NCBI GenBank assembly: GCA_025093985.1
Contig: JACAAK010000002.1
Coordinates: 1,736,001 to 1,800,000, forward strand
Reading direction: 5' to 3'
DNA: 64,000 nucleotides
Source: Calvatia gigantea
Lineage: Eukaryota > Basidiomycota > Agaricomycetes > Agaricales > Lycoperdaceae
This document shows, one piece after another, positions 1 through 10,048 of the stretch. The notes below the pieces were generated by a model. The model was given only the letters and a program-made list of their open reading frames with translations, was not told where the DNA came from and did not search any database. Numbering within the stretch: the first letter of the stretch is position 1; each line of letters opens with the position of its first letter. The position numbers were made by a program, and so were the translations under genes.

Positions 1-441
1 CAGGTACGCCTATTCTTCACTACCCCCTCTTTCTTCCATCCCCCTCTCTCAGCTGAGTGCTCATCACAACATTTATATATAGACCTACTCCCACGCTTCC
101 AATCCCTCCCCGCACACGGCCTCAAAGACCCCTTTCCTCGCGCGCTGCGTCAGTCTACTCTTGAACTCGCATCAAACAACCTATTCTGCAGCGTCGCCCT
201 CACCGGTGTCCTCGCCCTCCAAGCCGGTCGCTTCTGGGCCGAGACACCCGACAGTGATGACGAAGAATTTGTTCTCGTCGATCCACCTACACCAGAGGAA
301 CAGCAGGAACAGCAATCGCAACCACAAGAAAAGTCCGCGTCTGGTTCCGCGACTAGCAATTCCACAGCATTGAAAGAGCGCCTGTCCCTCTCTTCTGACG
401 ATAAGGTTAAACCCCTCCTCCAACAGCGGGTTCAGCCATGA
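1..441 (+). CDS. 3' end of an unrecognised conserved-looking protein (partial)
   Basis: This is the last exon of a gene that begins outside the window. Bases 1-3 followed by GTACGC look like a splice donor, with a pyrimidine-rich acceptor near 52, although the frame is also open from base 1. The exon reads in frame to TGA at 439-441. The translation has a short hydrophobic stretch (VALTGVLALQAGRFWAE) followed by an acidic segment and a Gln/Glu/Ser/Pro-rich tail. This suggests one C-terminal membrane-associated helix with a disordered tail. I do not recognise the family and give no function. Confidence 0.55.
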   Translation, partial: QVRLFFTTPSFFHPPLSAECSSQHLYIDLLPRFQSLPAHGLKDPFPRALRQSTLELASNNLFCSVALTGVLALQAGRFWAETPDSDDEEFVLVDPPTPEEQQEQQSQPQEKSASGSATSNSTALKERLSLSSDDKVKPLLQQRVQP

Positions 442-796
442 ATGAATAAAATGACAATCATCTTCACTCACACCACAAAATTTGACCCACTGTTTTTTTG
501 TCAAACCCCCTTAACCCCCTTAACCCCCTCTCCCTCCCCTCACCGAATCTCTCTTACCAAAAGAGAACTCTTCTTTTATATACCAAAAAAAAAAAAACAT
601 ATGATTTACCCCATTTATTTGTGATTGCTCGTTGGGATGGAATGTAATTATAACTAGTTGATCGCACGTTAGTGGCATGCTACAATAATAGTTCCAGGGA
701 AATCAACGCCCATTCACTCTCCGTATATATATATCTATTCTGCTGCACGCTAAGTGAAGCGTATATAATATTAAGCAACTATAGTATAGAAAAAGT
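442..796. other. Convergent intergenic region
   Basis: This stretch lies between two converging genes and should hold both 3' UTRs. It is A/T rich, has C-rich triplications (ccccctta repeats near 507-525) and an A tract near 586-597. No gene was seen. Confidence 0.6.
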
Positions 797-2825
797 CTAC
801 TGATCCTGCACGATATCCTCCTTACGCGGCTTCGAGTTCTTAATCTCATTTCCCTGCCCAATAATCGACTGCGCCTCATCATCCACCAAAATCCCAAGAC
901 CTTCCTCCCTCACAAGTCCAAGCACATGCTCCAACTCTACATACCCATCCTTATCCACATCTAATTTCTGAGTCACACCTTGCGCAATCTCAGTATCCGG
1001 CTTATGCTTAATCACATCCAACGCCTTTTCCAGATCCTGCACAGAAATCCGACCTTGGGGGTCAGCAGAAATCATTTGCAAAGAATTGCCAACTTTAGCG
1101 TCGTATTCTTGGAGTTGCGTGTCAATCTTCGTGAGCATCGTCCGAATACGTTTCGTCAAAGCCCCTGAAGGTGATTTGGGGTCTTCTTCAGCTTGAAGGT
1201 TTTCTTCCATGAGCGCTGCCAATTCGGCGCGCTCTTTCAAAACGGATGATTTGGAGGAGAGGATGGAGAGTGCTTCTGCCAGTTCTTTAAGTTGTTCGGT
1301 CGTCATACGCGCATTGTCAGGTTCAGGCATTTCGCAGATGAGCTACAAAAAGCAAGTTAAACAAACGATAATATTATCAAGACTTGAGAATGACATACCT
1401 CAGAGTCAGGCAACAAGGATTGGGCAGTGCGAGCTTCCAGCTCCGCAGCTTCGCGAGCAGCTCGTCTCGCATCCTCTTCCTTTTGCTCCTGTTCCTCCTC
1501 GTCTTCAATGAAGCTCCTGCTGCTGCTGCAGAACCTCCAACTTTTGCTTATAACTTGCGTTATCCAAATCTACCTCCAACTCGGCTTCATTAAGCAAGTT
1601 ATCGGGGAGACCGCAGAGCACCATTTCGATAGCTTTGAATAATCGCAGTCTTCCCATCCTCGTGTTCACCAGGCTTACGATCGAATTGGAACGCACGCCC
1701 AAGAACGAGGAGGACACCAGAGACACGATTATGCAAGGTGCAGTTGAATCCAAGTGGATAATTCCTCGCGTAATCGAGCAGGGGAAACACCACTCGTGCG
1801 GATACCACGACTCTGACATGCAGCTTGTAACTCTGTGACGGAGAGTGTGTCGACGGCTTCTTGGTCGATGAGTTGGTCGTCCCGGCGGAGATTGACGAGG
1901 CGGGAACGAATAGCACCGCGGAGGAAGTTGTCTGTGCCAAAGGCATTGAGACCCATGTATCTTGACATAGAGACGAGTTGAGGGCGGGAGAGGTTGTCCA
2001 GGGTCAAATCGTCATCAAAGAGTTTGGCGACGTTGATCACGTCTTGAGCCGAAGGGGATTCACCAGTGGACCGGACCTTAGTAAAGAGGGAAGGGGAAGC
2101 TCTGTTAGAGGGCGGTGAACGAGATGTGAGCGGATTAGGGACTAACCTTGCGGAAAAACTCCTTGAAGGCGTCACTGCCAACGATGTGGGCATTCGCGCG
2201 CAAGCCAGACTCACGCAAAGTCTCCTGTAAGAACTTGGCCATATCCAACCTCATACGCAGCAACTTTCTCTGTTTCTCCTCCTGCCGCAAACTTGTCCTC
2301 AAAGGTTGAGGGAAGCATGTTAGGGAAGAGCTTCAAAGCGACAGGTAACAAAAGTTCCATGAATGGCACGACAATGAAGACTGCAAAGGGGACTAGACGT
2401 AGCAAGTCCTGAGTGGTGCGCCTGAGTTGCCTGCGCTCCCGACGCGTGAGGGTTTCGCCATGGAGAATTTTCCATTGCAGACGGGATGAGATGCGGACTT
2501 CGGAGACGAGGAGTTTGGTACCGTGCCAGTAGTGTTGTGCTTCATGTTTGACTTTCTTCCAAACGCGGGTAGAGAGCGGGGGTTTGGGAGAGTCCTTGGG
2601 TACAGGTGGTGGTGGTGGTGGTGGTGGTGTTGGGTCAGATGGAAGAGTAGAAGAGGTGGTTGAGTTGGGAGTCTGGGTGCTTTGGTACCTGGGCAGGGAG
2701 ATTAAAGTGGAAGCCGGGACGAATAATCTATGAGAACGAGAGTAGGAACGGACAAGGAGCGGAGTGAGACGGCTGTAAGGTCTCGCGCGGATTGCAGCAG
2801 ACGATGCAGGCAGCCATAAAGACAT
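797..2825 (-). pseudogene. LETM1: LETM1/Mdm38-type mitochondrial inner-membrane protein with four apparent frame breaks
   Basis: LETM1/Mdm38 proteins sit in the mitochondrial inner membrane and take part in K+/H+ (or Ca2+) exchange and mitoribosome contact. From ATG 2825 the product has an Arg/Ser-rich presequence, a poly-Pro run (8 GGT repeats at 2605-2629 on +), a membrane segment ([19 protein letters not shown]), the family signature [13 protein letters not shown], the LETM1 ribosome-binding-like domain, a coiled coil, and an EF-hand loop DVDKDGYVELEH before the TAG at 797. Introns are visible near 2100-2145 and 1340-1400. Conserved sequence jumps frame at about 2280, 1735, 1632 and 1508, and each jump is cured by dropping one base. 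Since all four go the same way in otherwise conserved sequence, either assembly indels or recent decay is possible. It is filed as a pseudogene only because the frame is open nowhere end to end. Family assignment is firm; functional status is not. Confidence 0.75.
2605..2629. repeat. GGT microsatellite encoding poly-Pro in LETM1
   Basis: Eight tandem GGT triplets on +, read as CCA/ACC on the minus strand. They encode a proline run just after the mitochondrial presequence region of the LETM1 gene. Confidence 0.8.
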
Positions 2826-2924
2826 CACACATACACTGGCTGCCCAATTCTTCTTCCGTGCAGGACGCTTCTTACCCTTTTTTTCGGCCGCTGTTTGGCT
2901 TTGTTATTCCACCCTGCAAACACA

Positions 2925-4406
2925 ATGCCTGCCATCCTCGATCCAGAGTCCTCTGCTTATAAAAAGGCTAAAAGGCAATATATCAACACTACCAAGAATA
3001 GGCAGGATGTTGAAACAGATTGGACACCTTTTAGAGCAGCCGAGAAATTGTACAAAGCAAGATTTCCGCCACCAGATCTCTCAAACGTACTGGACCTGGC
3101 CCTGCTTGACTCTACCCGGACAGACGAGATCTCTCACGGCGTTTGGGCTGGACGGGCAGACCGAGTCGCCCATGAGTTTATCAGAAAGAATGTAGCCATC
3201 GTCCCCAGCATACCTGGTGCGCTGATCTCTGTGCTATCGTCTCAAGCTTCAATTCAAGTGTTCAGGAAGGTCTGGTCATTCTCCCTTCCTTCGTCTCTCC
3301 GAAACAACAGCGCGAGCTTGTGCGATGGGCACTGGCTGACCACGCAAAGTACCCCAACGACACCAACCTTGATATTCATTATGTTGTCCCAACCCAGGGC
3401 ATATGGCATGCACATCTGGAATCTCTCTCCGGCCCTGAGGCTGCTCAACCAATCCTTCCGAAAGCAACTCAAGAAACTTCTGCAGAAGAGGTTCTTAAAG
3501 GCCCCAGACGACTCATTAACAACACCCCTGCATCTGTGGATACGATATCCGTGATAAACGCGACCCCCAAACCCCCACCACTTCCTTCCAGTTCAGCCCA
3601 ACCTACTCTCCCCTCTGCTCTCCTGTACAAACTCCGCTGGGCGAACATTGGCTGGTTTTATCACTGGGGCACTAAACAATATGATTTCACAAAGGGTAAA
3701 GGATATATACACCCAGGTCTACGCGAGATATGCAAGCGTGCCGTCACTGCAGTAAATTGGCATAAGGTCTTTGCCGACACAGCATCTGAATGGCCGGGTA
3801 GGGTACCAGAATGGGAAAACTGGGGAGATACCTATGGTCAGTGCACCCAAAAATATAGGAGCGCACATGCTGACATTCTTGACGTGCAGAACCTGACGCA
3901 GGAATTGTCAATTTCTATCAGGAGAGGGATACACTCATGGCTCATGTCGATCGCTCGGAAGTCTGTGCTACTTCTCCGCTCGTTTCTATATCGTAAGTAG
4001 CCGTTATTTTGAAGGGTGTCACACCCGGCTGATGAACCCTTATTAAGACTTGGGAATGCCGCCGTATTCCTCATTGGTGGACAAACGAGAGATACGGCAC
4101 CTGTGCCGGTTCTCTTGCGGTCTGGTGATGTCGTGATCATGTCCGGGCCTGCTTGCAGACGGGCATACCACGGTGAGTAGTGGCACAGTATATAAAATGT
4201 TCCAGACACCTAACATGAATCAAGGTGTTCCACGGATACTGGAGGGGACACTCCCACCCCATTTCCAAAAAGAAGCTGTTCCTGAGGATGAAAAATATTC
4301 TTGGACACCATACGAAAATTATATGCGCACAACAAGGATTAACGTCAACGTTAGACAAGTATTTCCAAAGGGATTTGACCCAGGAGTCATTTCAAAACAA
4401 AATTAG
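2925..4406 (+). CDS. ALKBH1: AlkB homologue 1, Fe(II)/2-oxoglutarate dioxygenase
   Basis: ALKBH1 enzymes use Fe(II) and 2-oxoglutarate to demethylate nucleic acid (tRNA or DNA 6mA/1mA). The sequence shows the family signature LRWANIGWFYHWGTKQYDF, then after an intron DAGIVNFYQERDTLMAHVDRS, where the His and Asp of HVD are iron ligands. The distal His lies in RAYHGVPRI, and the 2-oxoglutarate-binding segment RTTRINVNVR is near the end. Introns with good phase run about 3838-3890, 3994-4047 and 4172-4224. The join from the first exon (ending near IPSIPG, about 3216) to EGLVILPSF (about 3270) is unclear: the obvious donor leaves the frame out, so the first splice is uncertain. The start at 2925 is 99 bp from the LETM1 ATG, implying a bidirectional promoter. 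TAG is at 4404-4406. Confidence 0.85.
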
Positions 4407-4584
4407 CTTCACCCATGTAGTCCTTATCTTATCTATCATGTTTGCCAAGAGCCAGTAATGCCAAGTACTTGATGCGGAAGCCAACTGTACAGTTGATCAC
4501 AGAAACTTCCCACGACTACATTCCGCTGCACCTCATCCAAATTATACTCGTCGGCACCAAGAGTCCAGTCCTCCCAACATCAAA

Positions 4585-5067
4585 ATGGAAAACGATCAAG
4601 TATGTTACAGACACCCTACGGGATACTGAAGTACTGATCGAGTATTCCAGGGCATCCTTGTCGATCTCTACGTTCCTCGCAAATGCGCCGCCACCAGTGC
4701 GTACCAACCCTTCACAATCCTATTCCCCTGCCCCCTTTCCCCCGACTCCTCCTTGTCCCATTCATGGACTGTGGACGAAGCTGACCATTGAACGATGTCT
4801 AGACCGATTGATCACCTCTAAGGATCACGCTTCTGTGCAAATCAGCATCGCTGATGTTGATGCTAATGGCCGCGCTCTCGGTACCTCGACAACATTCGCA
4901 CTCTGCGGTCAGGTCAGGTCTCAAGGCGAGAGCGATGACTCGCTAAATAGACTTGCTACCAGGGCTGGACGTGCGTACTTGATTCATCATGATAACCCCA
5001 GAGACGAGAATACTGAATACTGTACATTCGAGCAGTTCTGCGTAACGTCTGGTCGTACTCAAAGTAA
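4585..5067 (+). CDS. RPS21: 40S ribosomal protein S21 (eS21)
   Basis: Small-subunit ribosomal protein eS21. It is encoded by four exons that assemble as MENDQ, then [16 protein letters not shown], then [19 protein letters not shown] through [15 protein letters not shown], then [10 protein letters not shown] and a TAA at 5065-5067. Every join is phase-consistent with GT..AG ends. The length, about 90 residues, and the motifs DHASVQI and [11 protein letters not shown] are diagnostic of the family. A tiny first coding exon is typical of fungal ribosomal protein genes. It lies 180 bp downstream of ALKBH1 on the same strand, and its promoter must be in that gap. Confidence 0.95.
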
Positions 5068-5438
5068 TCACTGGGGCTTGTTCTGTATTACTCTGACGAT
5101 GCAACATCTTTTCATCTCAATGCTTTCTGGTGTACTTTTGGATTTTCGATTTCAGTCACGTGAAATGACATCGGAACTGGAGATCTCTGCTTCAACACGG
5201 AACTCGCGATGGTGATAACCGTCGAGGGCCAACCATCTACTTAAGACACCGCGAGAAAATCTACATCATCATACTATACTCGGCTTGCAGCCTGCCTGCT
5301 GTGCTGGAACTCTGGCGGAACTATATACTCATTGTGGACAACCGACTTCAAAGGTTTGTTAATGATTGGGCCCTGGCCAATGAACCTGAACCAGCGTGAG
5401 GCAGACATGATGCCAGCACCTGCATTGCGAGAAATGCC
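5068..5438. other. Convergent intergenic region holding a CACGTG 15-mer
   Basis: Lies between the RPS21 stop and the stop of the first membrane paralogue. Apart from the 15-mer at 5155-5169, nothing gene-like was seen. Confidence 0.5.
5155..5169 (+). repeat. Identical 15-mer, left copy (GTCACGTGAAATGAC)
   Basis: The same 15 bases recur at 9779-9793 in the same orientation, and the flanking bases are also partly alike (GATT..AGTCACGTG). The core TCACGTGA is a palindromic E-box of the Cbf1/USF type. The two copies bracket the array of three membrane-protein paralogues. Confidence 0.7.
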
Positions 5439-6413
5439 TCAATTCCTCCCATGAGTAACCTCTACCCCGAAAACAGTCTCGCGCCGCTGAGGTTTGTTTA
5501 TTCCTGTCGGGTCTTGAGGCCTTAGGTCATGGATGTTAGGATTGTCTGGTCGAAAGACGAAGAGGAAGCCGGCCAAATGGATGGTGATGCAAAACACACT
5601 AGCCATGACCCCTGCCTAGAAATTTGTTACATTATTAGGGCCTGCAGCGGCGCCGGGACAACTGTGGAAGAACTACCTTGAGAAACCAACTCTTGTTTGT
5701 TGCTTCCCAAAAAGTCACCGCACATGTGAGAAAGAAGGTTACGAAGGAAACGAATGTCCACGTCTGTCCGAAGGATAAATGTCGAGACTCAGCTGGAAAT
5801 CTACTTTACTGTATTGAGGACACACCTGAGGGATAACAATTGCGAATATGAATAAATTGGGATGGTGCATCATCAAATTCTTCCATGATGCATACTTTAG
5901 CGATCTTGCTTGTAGCGGCAGGCTTCGCAGCTAACTGACCTGATATCGTAAGCCCTTCACATCCCCCAACACGTAAATCAACCCGACGCCAAAACCAGTC
6001 GCGATAAGACTGCTCAATAGTGATATGATTCCCAATGCAAACCCTGCCGGACTAAGGGGATAGTCTGAAAAGACGATAGTCGAAACAGCGCTGGAAGGAC
6101 TGGTTTATCATCATGAAGAGTAACCCGATACATGTAGTAGGTGAGCCTCACCCCATAACCAAACCACACTGCCGCACACAGTAAGTTACCATTCTGCAAA
6201 CGAGGCATTCAAGAATCAACACACCATGACGTTTAAATTAAAACATTTTCGACAAAAGTTGTCTCTGAAATGTTCCCATTCGATGAAGTCCTTTCCGTGA
6301 AATTTAAGAAGCTTGGTGAGTTGTTGCCGAGGAGTCGTCCAGTGGATGAATATAGAAGCACAAGTAGATAAGGTATTAGTCAAAGGCTTGGGATATTTTC
6401 CTGCCGGTGACAT
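5439..6413 (-). CDS. Multi-span membrane protein, paralogue 1 of a local array
   Basis: Starts at ATG 6413 (MSPAGKYPK) and assembles into an intracellular segment with the shared signature HWTTPRQQLTKLL and FIEWEHFRDNFCRK. Membrane segments follow: SPAGFALGIISLLSSLIATG, NLFIFAIVIPQ, TWTFVSFVTFFLTCAVTFWE, and MASVFCITIHLAGFLFVFR, then a hydrophilic tail ending at TGA 5439-5441. About six exons join with GT..AG ends and matching phase. It is closely related to the gene at 8214-9383 and more distantly to 6963-7927, segment by segment. Families of this type, about 230-300 residues with four membrane spans, are common and expanded in mushrooms. The function is unknown and I assign none. Confidence 0.75.
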
Positions 6414-6962
6414 GTCTTTCAGACAGAAGCTGTCTGTTAGTGATGGGGTAACCTAACTTTTCAAGTGTCCCATAAGTATCTAACTTGGACACGAAACGGT
6501 GAAGTTGAAACATGGTGTCATGAAGAACCGCCAACTGGACCGGGATTGAGGCGAAGCCTCTGAGGCTTTATCAAAGTCTGGACTGTCACGTTGGGGTCTG
6601 CACCGCTGATACCCCTGAGCGCTCTGATCCGTCAACCGGTGAGATCTGATTTCATTAAGCGCACAGCTATTATACGTTATGCGGCATCAAGATAACAACT
6701 CTAAATGACGGACATCTCATACAGATTAACAACCTGTGTCGTGCGTTTTCCTTGTGTATCATGGTTCTTCCCTCTACCATCAACGTTCTGCTTCTCTGAA
6801 TGGAGAATTCCATCAGAAAACTCCTCAGGCTATGGAGCCCATGCTGTGAGCTCAAGCAAGATGTTCGGTGGCGTAAGGTGATCCAGTCAACCTCAGCTCT
6901 GCCACAGCATTTCTCCTTATAACCCAAAGCTTTCTCACCATTCCCCTGTATTGGTTGAACCA
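6414..6962. other. Divergent intergenic region between membrane paralogues
   Basis: Head-to-head spacer of about 550 bp between paralogues 1 and 2, expected to carry both promoters. No convincing ORF or RNA gene was seen. Confidence 0.5.
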
Positions 6963-7927
6963 ATGGATCACCAGCCCAGCCTTCATCCTAACGTTAATCA
7001 CAATGGCAGCAACAGTCCTCCCCGTAGCCGTCTCGCCCGTCTCCTGACTCCTGCCTGGATGGTGCTCAATGGCATAGCGAGGAACGCGCGGCTTCTCATC
7101 ATTGGTTATCCCTCTAAAGATGCCCAACTGGAGTGGGTTGGTTCGCTCAACTCCCTCAGTTTTTTTTTTTCAATCACTTTAACCCATCAGGCACGAGACC
7201 AATCGAGATTGGGAGAAGCTTCATGCAGCACTCCTCCGCAAAGTAGAGAACATCGGCGTAGTGGTAAGTTCGTCTGTTTTTTCATCTCCTACAAGGTCCT
7301 GACAAGGCCCTCTCGTGGTACAATTTTCAGTCTGGCTTGTTACTGGCGTGAGTGGCGTAGTAGGCTTTCAATAGCCTTGGTTAATCTGAGTAATGGTGCA
7401 GGTCGAATGCCAATTTGCTCATATCGTCCAGCGGTGATCTGCGCCGCATGACTTATACCTCGGTTGCAGCATCGATTCTCGGCGCTCTCATTTCCCTCAT
7501 CTTTGACCTCCTTTGCCTCTGGGCGCTGATAGGGGTGCACCCAAGTCGACTTAAAGTGGGTTCTGAACAATTTTTTCACCCGCTAAGAAGAGACAATTCT
7601 GACAACCCTTTACAGCTTCTCACAGAACAATCCGGGTTATTCTACTATATGTGTGGTACTCCGTCCCTCTTTGGCGGTGGTTCAGCCCTGGCATTCTTCA
7701 CAGCTGTCGGCTCTTGGGTCTGGCAGGACCAGGTGAATCAAGATCGTAATCATATTGCAAAGGTGTGCGTTGTGGTGCTTGGAGGGGTACTTACCCTCAA
7801 CAGTTGTATCTGCTTTTACCTGGGAGGGTCGATGAAAGGTGAGGAATGGGTCCGCGCACAGGATTGTGTAGGCCAAGGAGCAACGCAGACAGTTCCTGCA
7901 AGTGTGTCAAGAGGCAGTGTAGGTTAG
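6963..7927 (+). CDS. Multi-span membrane protein, paralogue 2 of a local array
   Basis: Begins at ATG 6963 (MDHQPSLHPN) and runs through several short introns to TAG 7925-7927. After the hydrophilic N-terminus comes RDWEKLHAALLRKVENIGVV, which aligns with EWEDFRDRKCRKWVNLSIT and its counterpart in the neighbouring genes. Next are SGLLLASNANLLISSSGDLRR and membrane segments SVAASILGALISLIFDLLCLW, SALAFFTAVGSWVWQ, and VCVVVLGGVLTLNSCICFYL. Exon joins at about 7131-7192, 7265-7330 and 7347-7400 are phase-consistent; an intron around 7556-7612 is likely. It is the most diverged of the three paralogues and is on the opposite strand. Function unknown. Confidence 0.7.
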
Positions 7928-8213
7928 TCGCAAAGTTCAGATGTGATAAGTAGTGCTGAACAAGATGCTTCAGCAGGACTCAGCCTCCGAGGCCGTGTAA
8001 CTATGTTCGTTTCATGATTCAACGTTTGAGCAGGAGTGCATCTTTTAATCACAAGGTCTACCCTCCTATTTTAGGAGTCCCGTTTATACTACATACTGTA
8101 TCGTCGCAATCTGTCGTCCGTAAATTGACTATGGGATGATGCATAGGCAAAATCGAGCAAAAACTGAAAGCAGGGAAAGTGTAGATTAGGCTCTGGAATT
8201 CATGAGAATACAA

Positions 8214-9383
8214 TCAGGGAACTCTATGCTTTTTACTCTCATGTTCTTCTTGTTTGGTGGCAGCACCAGCTGGTGTTCCTTGCAGGCGAACCGTCTCCTG
8301 CGCATTCGGTGCATCCTGCCTCGAAGCCCTCAGCCTGGAATCACCAAGCAAACGGAATGCGTAGATGAATCCTGGGAGGTGTATGACGACTACAACAATG
8401 CTAACGCCAACACCTACCTGCATGGGATCGCGGTCAGCCCGGAAGTTATACAGAGACAACACCCACTTTGACCACCCATGACTTGTTGACAGCGTCCCAC
8501 AGAGCGGCAGCACAGGCAAAGTAAAAGGTTGCGAAGCATATTAGCGCCCACATCTGCAAGGAGGTCAGTTGCCATTCTATCATATAGGAGGATATCCTGT
8601 GAAGGGGAATGGACCTGTGGTAGGACAAGTGCAAATGCGAACAGCACTGGATTCCTCTGCAATAAACTCTTCATCGGTAATGTATGATAGTCAGAGGTTG
8701 AAGTGGTGTCAGGTATCGGGAAAACGGACTTTATATTGGCATCCCCTGAGGTCACTCAAGGCGTATATCAAACCAATCGCAATGGCTGAAGCAACGAGGC
8801 CGGTGAAAAGCGACGCTGCTGCCAGCGTGAAAGCCGCCGGCCGGAGGGGGTATTTTGAAAAGAGGATGGTAGCGACGGTACTGCGAGTGTCAAAGGGATC
8901 CGCTCAGCGCTTCCGCCACGGACAAGAGACAAAGCTTTAAGAGTCCCCACCCCATAATCAGTCCACACTTGTTCCTTCAGAGTCGGCACGTTGATTAATT
9001 CAAGAGCAACAAGGCCGTACCGTGATGCTCAAGTTGACCCATTTACGACACTTTCTATCTCTGAAGTCTTCCCATTCAGCGTAATTATCTGCAAGCAGTT
9101 CGAGTTGTTGTTGAGGAGTCGTCCAGTTGAGGATGGCCGTGCCAACGACAACCAAAGCTTGCGGGAGACTATCCTTCTTCCTAGACATGTGGGTCGAGTG
9201 TGGGTTGGGACGGTTAGGGTTGGAGGGCAAGGCCATACGGGTGTATGTCACAGGGGTATACTTCTGTCCAGGGACATACTCCTTGATGGGTTTCGAGATT
9301 GACGCTTGCTCTGACGCCGTGTTCGTTGCCACCCCCTTGAGGCACTTTCCTTGTGTTCCATCTGTCACTGGAGGCTGGAACAT
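8214..9383 (-). CDS. Multi-span membrane protein, paralogue 3 of a local array
   Basis: From ATG 9383 the product starts with a hydrophilic stretch of about 70 residues, absent from paralogue 1. An internal ATG (MSRKKDSLPQALVVV) would give the same short N-terminus as paralogue 1. Then come LNWTTPQQQLELLADNYAEWEDFRDRKCRK (in segments matching paralogue 1) and the first helix PAAFTLAAASLFTGLVASAI. These are followed by NPVLFAFALVLPQ, MWALICFATFYFACAAALW, and VGVGVSIVVVVIHLPGFIYA, then a charged C-terminal tail to TGA 8214-8216. Exon order and intron positions match paralogue 1, so tandem duplication is the simplest explanation. Function unknown. Confidence 0.72.
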
Positions 9384-10048
9384 GCAAGTCCCAAAGATTG
9401 GACACTATAGATCCCGTGGCATCATTGTTACAAGGCAATGTGCAGTGGTGCAAGCAAGGACGGGAGGGAGAGTCGCTGTTTGACTCTTGAGTTGCTTTGT
9501 ATCCCAAAGGAACGAAACTGTCAACTCAGCATGTGGACCCCAAACCCCAACAGGCTGCAAAGCCAGAGAAACTGAGAAGTTCATTACAACTCATTCTTGA
9601 TGTGGTTATCATGACGCAGGCACTAATGTCGGGTCGGGGGGGCTTAAAACCGGGTGCAGGGGTAGAGTGTGGGCAATCATCATGGTACTGACCGTCGTTC
9701 CCTTTCACGTCATCAAGAATACCGATATTCTTCGAAAAACTTTTGTCGGGGCAGAATATCCCTCCTCTTCAAGATTGAGTCACGTGAAATGACCTGTGAA
9801 GTACTTTGGCGCTACGCAAGTAGACAGTGGACGCTGCGGCGCAGTGAAGTGACTCCTCCTGTACATCAGCTTCATTATCTGCCGATACCAATACTTAACC
9901 AACTGTGTGCATGGTCACCATCGGCCGCCACTCGCCTTCCCCAGACTGCAATCTTCTGTCAGTCTCTGTGAGTACTCCCCTTTTCGTTCGTCCGAGACAC
10001 TTTACTCAGAGCGCTACTCCTCTCGCTTGTTCTTCCAAGACTGAGTCT
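9384..10048. other. Intergenic region between paralogue 3 and the Gyp7 gene
   Basis: Divergent spacer of 665 bp. It contains the right copy of the CACGTG 15-mer at 9779-9793 and should carry promoters for both flanking genes. No supported gene was seen. Confidence 0.5.
9779..9793 (+). repeat. Identical 15-mer, right copy (GTCACGTGAAATGAC)
   Basis: Exact copy of 5155-5169 in the same orientation, centred on the E-box palindrome CACGTG. Here it lies about 270 bp upstream of the Gyp7 start and about 400 bp upstream of paralogue 3, so it could be a working transcription-factor site. Confidence 0.65.
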
